From JAJACP01 sp964350245 (GTDB lineage: Bacteria > Chlamydiota > Chlamydiia > Chlamydiales > JAAKFR01), in the NCBI GenBank assembly GCA_964350245.1, contig CAYGJC010000006.1, positions 1 to 64,000 of the forward strand: DNA of 64,000 bases, given 5' to 3'. The notes beneath the pieces are model-generated. The model did not search any database. It saw nothing but the letters and a program-made list of their open reading frames with translations, and had not been told where the DNA came from. A program made the position numbers and the translations under genes. Shown here piece by piece: positions 1 through 7,513 of the stretch; positions within the stretch are counted from its first letter, which is position 1; every line of letters begins with the position of its first letter.

Positions 1-88
1 CCCCCCACCCATTGACGTTGATGCCTCTGATACGGATTCTGATAACGACAGTGGTTATTTTTCAGCTCCGGAGTCCACAAACAGTTAA
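1..88 (+). CDS. 3' end of an acidic hypothetical protein (partial)
   Basis: An open frame enters from the left edge and ends at TAA 86-88. The visible 28 residues are rich in Asp, Ser and Pro (PPPIDVDASDTDSD...). It reads like the acidic tail of a membrane or secreted protein, comparable in style to the acidic C-terminus of the gene ending at 1759. The start lies outside the window, so no function can be assigned. Confidence 0.5.
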   Translation, partial: PPPIDVDASDTDSDNDSGYFSAPESTNS

Positions 89-176
89 TATAATTTTTTA
101 TTATCTTAATACTAAATTTAAATTTTTAGTTTATAATATATAGTATAGATAAATATAGTTTAAAAAGGAGATAAAA

Positions 177-1172
177 ATGCTTGGACTCTACTACACCACA
201 GGCCTCTACCGTAAAGAAGCCTCAATGGAGCCTCGCCAACAGCAGGCATCTCAGTCCAGAGCTGAGCCCGATTGGGCCACTAGAACTGCAGACATAGACG
301 ATGGGGCAAACCCTAGCAAATATACACCCACTTATTATCAGAGCACTCCCTGTGGAAGTGATGCACAATTTTTTGCCAACTATCCATTTAATAGAGAGCC
401 GCTTTCTGAGGGCGAAAAAGCCCTGCAAGCTGGTATTTTCGAAAGTGCAGCTAAGACAACTAGTGAGAGCAGAAAAGCTCTACAAGCTGGCTTTCTAAAA
501 GCTGCTGCGAGTGCGAACTCCGGTCCCACTGAACATAAAGAACAAACACCTTACGACCATGATGTATGGAATCACTCTTCCCGATCGCCAGAGAGAGGAA
601 ATACACTGGGTATCCGTAAGACCGTCGGCACCCTCGCTGCTGCGACCCTGCTGATCACAATTGTGGGAGCACTGGCTGCTACTTACTTCCTCGTACCAGG
701 AGCGCAGACATGGATGAATGCCCATGCGATCACTCCCCTTACCGCGCAGCACCTGACAGTCGGACAAGGGCTCTGCATGATCGGATTGCCTATCGCAGGC
801 GCGATGACAGGATTGGGATTGGGTCTATATGTCTGGCAAAAATCCAAACGTAAAGCAGCAACTCCAGAGCTAAAGGGTATTCGTGAACCTCGTTTTTCAG
901 AGGGACAGAAAAGAGCCGCAAAGGTCGCAGGATTTGTCACGATTGCCGCTCTGCTTATAGCAGGTGCTTGCTTGGCCTACTACTTCTGCCCTCAAGTTCA
1001 ACAAGGAGTCAGCCAAGTTCTCAATCACAAGCTGACAATGGGACAGAGCTTAGGCTATATAGGAGCGCCTACTTTAGCTTTAGGTATATTGGCAAATGGA
1101 GCGCTTGCTCTTTACTTACGCCGCCAAAAAATGAACGCTACCCATCATGCTTTAACAAGGGAGGTATCCTGA
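177..1172 (+). CDS. four-TM membrane protein with internally duplicated hairpin unit
   Basis: No known function. The start is well supported: AAGGAG at 165-170 lies six bases before the ATG, and a TATAAT hexamer sits at 132-137 in an AT-rich leader. The first ~145 residues are hydrophilic and contain a short tandem motif (EKALQAG near 80 and RKALQAG near 99). Two similar hydrophobic hairpins follow: segments at ~150-173 and 197-220, then ~249-271 and 291-314. Each hairpin has an aromatic-Pro-Gln turn, an 'LT.GQ.L..IG.P' linker and a basic end. Paired hydrophobic lobes are the usual hallmark of chlamydial inclusion-membrane (Inc) proteins, so an Inc-like role is possible but unproven. It overlaps the next gene by one base (TGATG). 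Confidence 0.75.
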   Translation: MLGLYYTTGLYRKEASMEPRQQQASQSRAEPDWATRTADIDDGANPSKYTPTYYQSTPCGSDAQFFANYPFNREPLSEGEKALQAGIFESAAKTTSESRKALQAGFLKAAASANSGPTEHKEQTPYDHDVWNHSSRSPERGNTLGIRKTVGTLAAATLLITIVGALAATYFLVPGAQTWMNAHAITPLTAQHLTVGQGLCMIGLPIAGAMTGLGLGLYVWQKSKRKAATPELKGIREPRFSEGQKRAAKVAGFVTIAALLIAGACLAYYFCPQVQQGVSQVLNHKLTMGQSLGYIGAPTLALGILANGALALYLRRQKMNATHHALTREVS

Positions 1173-1759
1173 TGTCTGCTCCAAATACAACACTACAAGC
1201 ATCCAAGGGGACAGGCGCCCTTCAGATGGGAAGTGTCAGCCGAGCCAAGAGTCCGAAAAAAAGCAAGGTAGCCTTGACAGCCTTAGCTGTCATTGCTCTA
1301 CTTGTTGTAGCAGGTCTTTTGGCCATGCATTTTACACTAGGATGTAATGCAGCCGGGTTTCAAAAGCTATGGGGTATCATGCAAGCCAAGCATCAGTTCT
1401 CATTGAACACACTCGCCCTTATGGGTGGAGGAACCGCTGCTGGGACTTTAGCGGTGATCGCTTTGGTATCCAGAGCTACCCGTAACAAAGATACATCCAG
1501 TTCATGTTGCTCCAAGTCCCAGGTCTCTCGCAGGGACCCCTTATATAATATGGACGACGAAACAGACGCAGCGGCTCACCCCCAAGTTGACCGGGGAGAC
1601 AATGATCTAATCGCAGACGATGGAGACAAAAGCCATCTATTTGCAGGTAGTATTCTCGCAGATGGCCCATCTACCCGTCCAGCTAGTCGCTCTTCTTCCC
1701 GAGGGTCCACACATGACTTCGGACCTATCGTTGCTGATGACCTTCGAGGCGATCTTTAA
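1172..1759 (+). CDS. two-TM membrane protein, paralogous to the preceding hairpin unit
   Basis: 195 residues. The ATG overlaps the TGA of the previous gene, and AAGGGAGG lies a few bases upstream, so the two are translationally coupled. Hydrophobic segments at ~33-53 and 80-100 are joined by a loop containing 'FSLNTLALMGGG', which resembles the linker of the duplicated unit in the gene ending at 1172. This looks like a third copy of the same hairpin. Residues ~105-195 form a long hydrophilic tail rich in Ser, Arg and Asp. An Inc-like or other inclusion/host-interacting membrane protein is an inference from topology only. A longer in-frame extension upstream lies inside the previous gene and is not used. 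Confidence 0.7.
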   Translation: MSAPNTTLQASKGTGALQMGSVSRAKSPKKSKVALTALAVIALLVVAGLLAMHFTLGCNAAGFQKLWGIMQAKHQFSLNTLALMGGGTAAGTLAVIALVSRATRNKDTSSSCCSKSQVSRRDPLYNMDDETDAAAHPQVDRGDNDLIADDGDKSHLFAGSILADGPSTRPASRSSSRGSTHDFGPIVADDLRGDL

Positions 1760-1772
1760 TATAAATTGTCCG

Positions 1773-1820
1773 AAAAAAGCGTTTCATTCAAGCTAACTAG
1801 CATGGATGAAACGCTTTGTT
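1773..1820 (+). terminator. intrinsic-terminator-like hairpin overlapping the start of the next gene
   Basis: AAAAAAGCGTTTCAT at 1773-1787 can pair with ATGAAACGCTTTGTT at 1806-1820 (15 bp, one mismatch, 18-base loop), followed by CTTTTC. It lies 14 bases after the stop at 1759 and would end the two-gene transcript. The only in-frame ATG of the next gene (1802) sits in the loop, so the hairpin may also govern that gene. Confidence 0.55.
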
Positions 1821-2125
1821 CTTTTCAGGGATTTCTATACAAACCGGAGGGAGACCACTGGATCCTTTGTGATGCACCCAACCTTAAGAGCTGCTGCCTA
1901 CAAAAACACGCTGTTGTCAATTTAGAAGGCGATTTTTCGCGCTACTCTTTGAAAAAAGCCGTCACTGTAAAAGGGACTTACCACGCCAATGAGCACCTGC
2001 TCAGAGAAGTGAGTGTGGTGGAAAAAAACGGCCCTACCCCTTACTGGACACTCAGCATCCTGTTAGTGGGTATCGCCGCCTGGGTGGCTTTTAAGTCATG
2101 GAAAGGGCGTCCTCTTCCTCCTTAA
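1802..2125 (+). CDS. small protein with C-terminal membrane anchor, unknown function
   Basis: 107 residues from ATG 1802; a TTG at 1766 would add 12 residues. Neither start has a clear ribosome binding site. The N-terminal ~75 residues alternate beta-like stretches (GFLYKPEGDHWIL, VVNLEGDFSRY, VTVKGTY), suggesting a compact beta domain of OB-fold type. A hydrophobic segment at ~83-101 (WTLSILLVGIAAWVAF) follows, then a basic tail. The 3' end overlaps the convergent response-regulator gene by 35 bases. In C. trachomatis a small hypothetical gene also neighbours the ChxR regulator, so this could be a lineage-conserved pair; that is recollection, not checked. Confidence 0.6.
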   Translation: MDETLCSFQGFLYKPEGDHWILCDAPNLKSCCLQKHAVVNLEGDFSRYSLKKAVTVKGTYHANEHLLREVSVVEKNGPTPYWTLSILLVGIAAWVAFKSWKGRPLPP

Positions 2126-2801
2126 ACCGATATCCCACGCCACGCACGGTCTCAATCCAATGAAAATTGGGACCAAGCTTCTTGCGGAGCGCTGCAATGT
2201 GTACATCTATGTTGCGGTCCATAATGAAGGCATCATCGTTTTGCACATCATCCAAAAGTTGATTACGTGTTAACACTTTGCCCCGATTGGCCAAAAACCG
2301 GCGTAAAATACCAAACTCAGAAAGCGTAATGGGAATGTACTTGTCGCCCTTGCGCAGAAGATAACGGTCCACTTCTAAAGTGAAATCTCCAAAGGTTAAG
2401 GTTTTGGCAAGTTTAGCCGGCTCGCGTCCTCGGCGGAGAACAGCTTTGATACGCGAAAAGAGAATCTTGGGGGAAAAAGGCTTGGCCACATAATCGTCTG
2501 CACCAAGCTCTAAACCGAGCACAACATCTAACTCTTCGTTTTTTGCAGAAATAATGATCACCGGAATGTTTTTGAGCTCTTGGTTGTGCTTCATTTTGCG
2601 GCAAATATCCAAACCGTTTTGGCCCGGAAGCATAATATCTAAGATCACAAGGTCGGGTTTTTCACGCTCAATCGCACGGTAACCATTAATCCCATCTACC
2701 TCCACATGCAGCTTATAACCGGAGATGTCTGCCTGCAACTTAATCAGGGCCGCAATATCTTCTTCATCTTCAATTAGCAAAATACTTTTCTTCTGAGTCA
2801 T
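2091..2801 (-). CDS. OmpR/PhoB-family response regulator
   Basis: 236 residues. The receiver domain (~5-120) has the acidic pair E11/D12, phospho-acceptor D55 (VILDIMLPG), S85 and K107 (KPF), so it should be phosphorylatable. A winged-helix domain follows at ~135-230, with the family signature near the end (IETVRGVGYRF). The start ATG is preceded by AGGAG. It is probably the counterpart of chlamydial ChxR, which is known to lack a normal phosphorylation site; here the full acidic pocket is kept. No histidine kinase is adjacent. The gene overlaps the convergent small membrane protein at its 3' end, and its promoter lies in the 240-base divergent spacer 2802-3040. Confidence 0.93.
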   Translation of the reverse strand: MTQKKSILLIEDEEDIAALIKLQADISGYKLHVEVDGINGYRAIEREKPDLVILDIMLPGQNGLDICRKMKHNQELKNIPVIIISAKNEELDVVLGLELGADDYVAKPFSPKILFSRIKAVLRRGREPAKLAKTLTFGDFTLEVDRYLLRKGDKYIPITLSEFGILRRFLANRGKVLTRNQLLDDVQNDDAFIMDRNIDVHIAALRKKLGPNFHWIETVRGVGYRFKEEEDALSMT

Positions 2802-3040
2802 CCTAAAGCTCCTGTAACTCTTTGTCTTACCACTTGTGCTTTGTACACAAAAAACAAGTAGGAATGGTCTCTTATGTTAGGACTTGTTTTAACACGACAT
2901 TTATTATTAATGGTATTCCTTTTTTGTTGGCCGCGCAAAAAGCGCTCTTAACGAAATCTTCTTATTTCATAAATTACAGAATTTAATTTGCACGAAACAA
3001 TGACTAAAGTTACTATGTCGGTTTGAAAGAGGAGAAAAAA

Positions 3041-4888
3041 TTGTCTAAAAGAGTCATCATCATTTTAGTTGTTTTTATTGGATGTGCAACTGGTTCTTAT
3101 TACCTTTTCAAACCCAATCCGATCGCACAAACAGATCAAGCGCTTGCGGCCCTTCAAGAAAATAATTACGCAGCTGCAGAAGAGGCGTTGAAGACGCTCT
3201 CAACTCAGCCCCTGGTCTATCCGCTCAGTCTTTATAAAGGGTATTTGGAGCAAGCGCGTGGGCGGTATTTAGAAAGTAATCTCTACTTCCACTCCTTATT
3301 AAAGAACCCACCGAAGAGGCTGAAGGAAGCGGTTAAACTCGAGGCTCTGCTTGCCCAGGCCTCTAATGCTTTTTTTGAGCAGCGCGACCGAGAAATTTCT
3401 CCTCTTGTTGATTCAGCGCAACTCATCGCTCCACACAACCCTTTTGTTTTCTTTTTTAAGGGGTTGAATAACTATCTACGTGCCGACTATGGAGAAGCGC
3501 TAAAGGCATGGAATGCCTTTAACCCTGCGGAACCCTCAGAAGGAACTGGATGGATGGCAACGGTTGTGGAAAGGCTTTTTCCACTCACCTGGCGCCAACT
3601 ACACGTCGCTCATTGCTTAACAGAGGAGGGGGATCTTCTCTCGGGGCGTGAGATTCTGGAGAAAGAGAGCCATCAAATGGATAGCCAGGATCTAACTAAT
3701 CTGGCCACACTTTTTTTGGGACTCACCTATTTAAAAGAGGCGGATCACATCCCCATCGACCAAAGGGGATCGTACTACAAGCTGGCCCGCTTCTATTTTG
3801 AGCGCTCCGGCACAAAAGAGCTGCATCAACGGGAGCGAAAACTCATTACACCCCATGTACAAAGAGAAGCAGAAGGCCTCCTGCTCACCGATCTAGATGA
3901 GGAGAAAGTAAAATGGGGCTTTGACTTTATTCATACCCTTTTGGAATGGAAAGCCAGTCCGGCTGTTGAATCCATTGCCGAAGAGCTTGCCTACAAAATG
4001 CTCCGCCAAAAAGGGGAAGAGGACCTGAAACTCTGTCAATCGATCAGACAAGAGTTTTTGGGCAGTCCCTTTCATCTACTTTTAACACAGAAATTGCTTG
4101 ATGCCATGGCGCATGGCTTAAAACGGGGAGAAACGGAAGATCTACACGAAGTGTGGTCGATGGTGGAAACACTCTCTCCCTCTCCAAAACTGCTTGCCAA
4201 ACAGATCGCCTCTCTCACTTCCGAGGAGATCTTCCGCACTGTGAAGCGTGATAGCAATTCTCTTTTACATACACGCCGTTATCTTGCCTTCTGGGAAAAA
4301 TTAGGAAGAAGCGCCCAGGAACGTGAACTGCTTGCTCAAGAGCTGTTTTTACACGCAAAACTCTTCTGGCAACAAGAACACCAGGAGAAAAAGGGAGAGC
4401 GCTTGATGGACATTGCCCAAAAGCTCTGTTCAAACAAGGTGCGGATGGAGCGGCAAATCGGAGACTATCTGGGCAATCTGTATACCCAGGCAGAAAATAG
4501 TAATATGATTGGAAGACTGATGCTGATTTTTGATGCTATGGATCGCTTTCAGATCAATAAGCAGGAGCTGGCAAATCCCAGCAAAATGGCTAATCATCTT
4601 GCCGATGCCGAATATCTCTATGATGCGCACAACTATTCGCTTTCTAAAGCACATGCCATGTGGGTGCTTAAGTTAGATCCCAACAATGAGTCAGCTCAAA
4701 GGCTTGTGGGTCTCTCCTCTTTCCACTTGGGTGAGTACTCGCGTGCGCTTTGTGCATTAAAAGCGCTTGAAAACCCTGACGAAGACGCCCGTAAAGCTTT
4801 GATGCTCAGTCGAGTATTTGCTTCGCAGGAACAAGAGAAGCATTTGTGTCAAATGGATAATATTGACTCATTTGAAGAAGATGAGTAG
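3041..4888 (+). CDS. membrane-anchored TPR-like protein, chlamydial hypothetical
   Basis: 615 residues from TTG 3041, chosen because AGAGGAG ends six bases upstream; another TTG at 3023 would place that site inside the gene. A single hydrophobic segment at ~4-22 is an uncleaved anchor or signal. The rest is helical with degenerate tetratricopeptide-like repeats (for example 'AALQENNYAAAEEAL', and 'LADAEYLYDAHNYSLSKA' near the end). The length matches a Chlamydia-specific family of ~610-residue proteins (DUF1347) that I recall, but I cannot confirm membership. The next gene follows after 53 bases and also has TPR-like sequence, so the two probably form an operon. Confidence 0.75.
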   Translation: MSKRVIIILVVFIGCATGSYYLFKPNPIAQTDQALAALQENNYAAAEEALKTLSTQPLVYPLSLYKGYLEQARGRYLESNLYFHSLLKNPPKRLKEAVKLEALLAQASNAFFEQRDREISPLVDSAQLIAPHNPFVFFFKGLNNYLRADYGEALKAWNAFNPAEPSEGTGWMATVVERLFPLTWRQLHVAHCLTEEGDLLSGREILEKESHQMDSQDLTNLATLFLGLTYLKEADHIPIDQRGSYYKLARFYFERSGTKELHQRERKLITPHVQREAEGLLLTDLDEEKVKWGFDFIHTLLEWKASPAVESIAEELAYKMLRQKGEEDLKLCQSIRQEFLGSPFHLLLTQKLLDAMAHGLKRGETEDLHEVWSMVETLSPSPKLLAKQIASLTSEEIFRTVKRDSNSLLHTRRYLAFWEKLGRSAQERELLAQELFLHAKLFWQQEHQEKKGERLMDIAQKLCSNKVRMERQIGDYLGNLYTQAENSNMIGRLMLIFDAMDRFQINKQELANPSKMANHLADAEYLYDAHNYSLSKAHAMWVLKLDPNNESAQRLVGLSSFHLGEYSRALCALKALENPDEDARKALMLSRVFASQEQEKHLCQMDNIDSFEEDE

Positions 4889-4941
4889 AGTTGCGCCGTC
4901 GCGGATCGTGTTTCACTACGAATGAACTGACTTTGGGCCCC

Positions 4942-5967
4942 ATGACAACGGTTGCTGAAGCCACTTTTGATAAGCACCACTACCATTCGCAAGTTTCGCG
5001 CCTATGGACGCCGACACTGCGCCGTTTTAACCGGCTGGTCCGTGCCTCGGTGCTTTTTAATTTCTTCTTTTTACTGCTCGCGACAGTAGAAGTGGGTCTT
5101 TTTTTATCTTTTTTTGCTCTTCTTTCGCAGTCCACTGTACTGGCCTTCACTTTAGCGATTTTCTTTCTCACCCTCTTCTCTTATTTTGTGCTCAGGCTGT
5201 ATATACAGGCCAAAAGACCCGAGCAGTTGGTCGATCTATGTGAAGAGTATCTTCACCGCTGTAAAGAGATCATTCGGTATCAGGAGGGCATTCCGGAGCA
5301 TCACATTGCTTTGGCCACAGCCGCACATAAATTTGCAGCAACCTTACACGAAAAAGAGTACACGTTTTTTGCACCTCCTTTTTTTTTAAAGCCACTCGCT
5401 CCCTCACTTGAAAAGTTTAGCTGCTTTTACTTTTGGAAAGATCTACACCGTCTCAAAGAACTGCTTTTGACCACGTCGGTTGAGGAGCATCTAAAGGTGG
5501 TGCAGTGTGAGCCGACCAACCTTGAAGTGCACGCTGCTTTGGCTAACGCGTATGTGATGCTTTCCAGCCTTTATGCAGATCCGCGTAAGTACCACGATTT
5601 CGATGAAGAGCGGTGGATTCCTCCTGAACGGTATAGTGAGGAGATGCGGGAGACTTTTCGAGCAACGGCACAGAGAGCCATCGAAGAATTTGAAATTTTA
5701 AATGACTACGCGCCGGATGATCCTTGGGTACACGTGCAACTGGCCTACTCTTACCACGATCTACAGATGCCTGAAGAGGAGATTCGGGAATATGAAATTG
5801 TGCTAAAGCTCCGTCCCAATGATAAAGACACGCTTTTCAAGCTGGGGATGCTCTATTTTCAGCAGGGGATGAATGCTAAGGGATTGAGGATTTATGAAAT
5901 GCTCAAACATACGCACTATAAGAAGGCTGAAAGCTTAATCAAGTTTTACGGCTCATTCGAAACCTGA
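4942..5967 (+). CDS. two-TM protein with C-terminal TPR repeats
   Basis: 341 residues from ATG 4942; an in-frame TTG at 4891 would add 17 residues and cannot be excluded, since neither has a good ribosome binding site. Two long hydrophobic segments lie close to the N-terminus (SVLFNFFFLLLATVEVGLF and LAFTLAIFFLTLFSYFVL). The cytoplasmic part ends with TPR-type helices (WVHVQLAYSYHDLQMPEEEI, DTLFKLGMLYFQQGMNAKGL). Probably a scaffold partner of the preceding membrane TPR protein. Its stop codon is followed in the same frame by a DUF4143 remnant, so the 3' end marks an old recombination junction. Confidence 0.75.
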   Translation: MTTVAEATFDKHHYHSQVSRLWTPTLRRFNRLVRASVLFNFFFLLLATVEVGLFLSFFALLSQSTVLAFTLAIFFLTLFSYFVLRLYIQAKRPEQLVDLCEEYLHRCKEIIRYQEGIPEHHIALATAAHKFAATLHEKEYTFFAPPFFLKPLAPSLEKFSCFYFWKDLHRLKELLLTTSVEEHLKVVQCEPTNLEVHAALANAYVMLSSLYADPRKYHDFDEERWIPPERYSEEMRETFRATAQRAIEEFEILNDYAPDDPWVHVQLAYSYHDLQMPEEEIREYEIVLKLRPNDKDTLFKLGMLYFQQGMNAKGLRIYEMLKHTHYKKAESLIKFYGSFET

Positions 5968-6417
5968 CTTTTTTACACCTACTGCTTTGCAGTCCACCCT
6001 TGGTCGACGAACATCCCGCGTTCTTTGCTCAAAGAACCTAAATTCTATCTCTGGGACTGGTCGCTCGTCGACGACCCGGAGCAACGTGCAGAAAATTTCG
6101 TTGCCTCACATCTGCTCAAAGCGTGTCACTACTGGACTGATCGTGGGTTAGGAACCTTTGCTCTCCACTTCTTAAGAGACAAGGAAAAAAGAGAAGTGGA
6201 CTTCATCGTCACCAAAAATGGTGATCCTTGGTTTATCGCTGAGGTAGAATTAAGTGCGTCACACTTAAGCCCTCATCTGGAGCGCTACCAGAAGCTTACA
6301 GGCGCTCAACATGCGCTTCAAGTTGTTTTGGAGCGAGAGTACGAAGAGATCGACTGCTTCGGCTACCACAAACCTATCGGTGTCCCCGCCAAAACCTTCT
6401 TATCTCAGCTAATATAG
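5968..6417 (+). pseudogene. C-terminal remnant of an AAA ATPase with DUF4143 domain
   Basis: Reading on in frame from the stop at 5965-5967 gives about 150 codons that match the C-terminal part of the widespread ATP-binding proteins with a DUF4143 (PD-(D/E)XK-like) domain. Recognisable blocks are 'VHPWSTNIPRSLLKEPKFYL', 'ENFVASHLLKACHYWTDRG', 'LRDKEKREVDFIVTKNGDPW' and the closing 'VPAKTFLSQLI'. The whole N-terminal ATPase half is missing, and no credible start codon precedes the homology (a TTG at 6025 is internal to it). This is a truncated gene fragment. Full-length relatives are commonly exchanged between intracellular bacteria and archaea. Confidence 0.75.
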
Positions 6418-6556
6418 GAAAAAAACGGAGAACTTTTGGGAATTTTTTCTTCAGTTGCTTGATCTCGAGCGAAGACAGTACACCCGGTACGGCAAGCGAG
6501 CGATCAATCAAATGAAGGAAAAAGAATCCAAAAGCTCAACCAAGCGTCGTGCTTAA
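6413..6556 (+). other. short coding-like frame, possible gene remnant
   Basis: A stop-free frame of about 47 codons overlaps the end of the DUF4143 fragment and ends at TAA 6554-6556. It reads '...NFWEFFLQLLDLERRQYTRY' and continues to a lysine-rich end 'KSSTKRRA'. Its composition is protein-like, but there is no start with a ribosome binding site (only ATG 6512, 14 codons). It may be a second decayed fragment from the same event. I do not recognise the family. Confidence 0.25.
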
Positions 6557-6562
6557 CACTCT

Positions 6563-7477
6563 TTAAAGGGCTTGCCAGGCGACTGTGCCAATAACGAGGC
6601 CTGTGACGCAGACGGCATTGGCCCACCAGTTGACGGCCTCCTTGTAAAAGACTTGAGCCCACAGGTTACACAGTAAAATCACACCGACAGAGAAGATAGG
6701 AAAAATCATGGCATTTTCCCACGAGGAAGCAACTTGTGGAGCCAAAATCAAAAAGAACGTACACGCACCGTTTGTAATCCCTCCTGCGATCCCATATCCA
6801 ATCTCAGCTCCTTTGGGAAAATGATGCCGCTGCTTGATGTAAATGGCCCATTGCATCGCGGCTCCCACAAAAATCACAGCAGGCATGAACCACTGAATAT
6901 TGTGCGCATCGAGATGAAAGGGAAGCAAAAATGTGGTGGGAAGCTCGGGCTTAAGCACCATCGCCCACCATTGCAGAAAGACCAAAAAGAGGGTATGCAA
7001 AACAAAGATTAATGTCGCAAAGAGAACCCAAATGGCTTTATTGGCATTTTTTTCTGAGGTCCACCCTGCCCACATAAGACCCATTACAACCAAAAGGGAG
7101 CCGATTCCGTTAGAAAAGGTGTAGGGGTGTCCAAAGGCGATACCAAAAAAGAGGGCCAAAACAATCGCAGGGGCCACAGAGGAGGTGTTGAGAATGGCAA
7201 ATGTAAGGCCCGGGGGTCCTTTTTCAAGCGCTTTCCCAAGCCCCCACATCATAATCCCAAAGATAAGACCTCCCACAAGTCCAATCGCAACGGGGCCAAA
7301 ACTCCAGGCGTAGTCACCTGTTCGCACGGGATTCAGCAGAATCATCACCAAAAAAGAGAACGTAAGCTGGACAACCAGATAGGCTTTGCTTGATCCGCCG
7401 GCATCAATACTCCGCCGCATACAAAAGTTGCTAATAGAAACGAGCAGAGCCGCCAAAATTGCAAAGAAAATTCCCAT
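6563..7477 (-). CDS. EamA/DMT-superfamily inner-membrane transporter
   Basis: 304 residues with about ten hydrophobic segments, beginning 'MGIFFAILAALLVSISNFCM', the usual EamA/DMT opening. Two internally similar five-TM halves and small-residue-rich helices (GLVGGLIFGIMMWGLGKAL) fit the drug/metabolite transporter superfamily; the substrate is not predictable. The ATG at 7477 is preferred over an upstream GTG at 7483 because AGAGG is five bases before the ATG but would abut the GTG. It is divergent from the exported TPR gene at 7514 with 36 bases between start codons. Confidence 0.8.
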   Translation of the reverse strand: MGIFFAILAALLVSISNFCMRRSIDAGGSSKAYLVVQLTFSFLVMILLNPVRTGDYAWSFGPVAIGLVGGLIFGIMMWGLGKALEKGPPGLTFAILNTSSVAPAIVLALFFGIAFGHPYTFSNGIGSLLVVMGLMWAGWTSEKNANKAIWVLFATLIFVLHTLFLVFLQWWAMVLKPELPTTFLLPFHLDAHNIQWFMPAVIFVGAAMQWAIYIKQRHHFPKGAEIGYGIAGGITNGACTFFLILAPQVASSWENAMIFPIFSVGVILLCNLWAQVFYKEAVNWWANAVCVTGLVIGTVAWQAL

Positions 7478-7513
7478 GAACACCTCTTGTCTGAAAAGTA
7501 GAATAGGAGTCTA

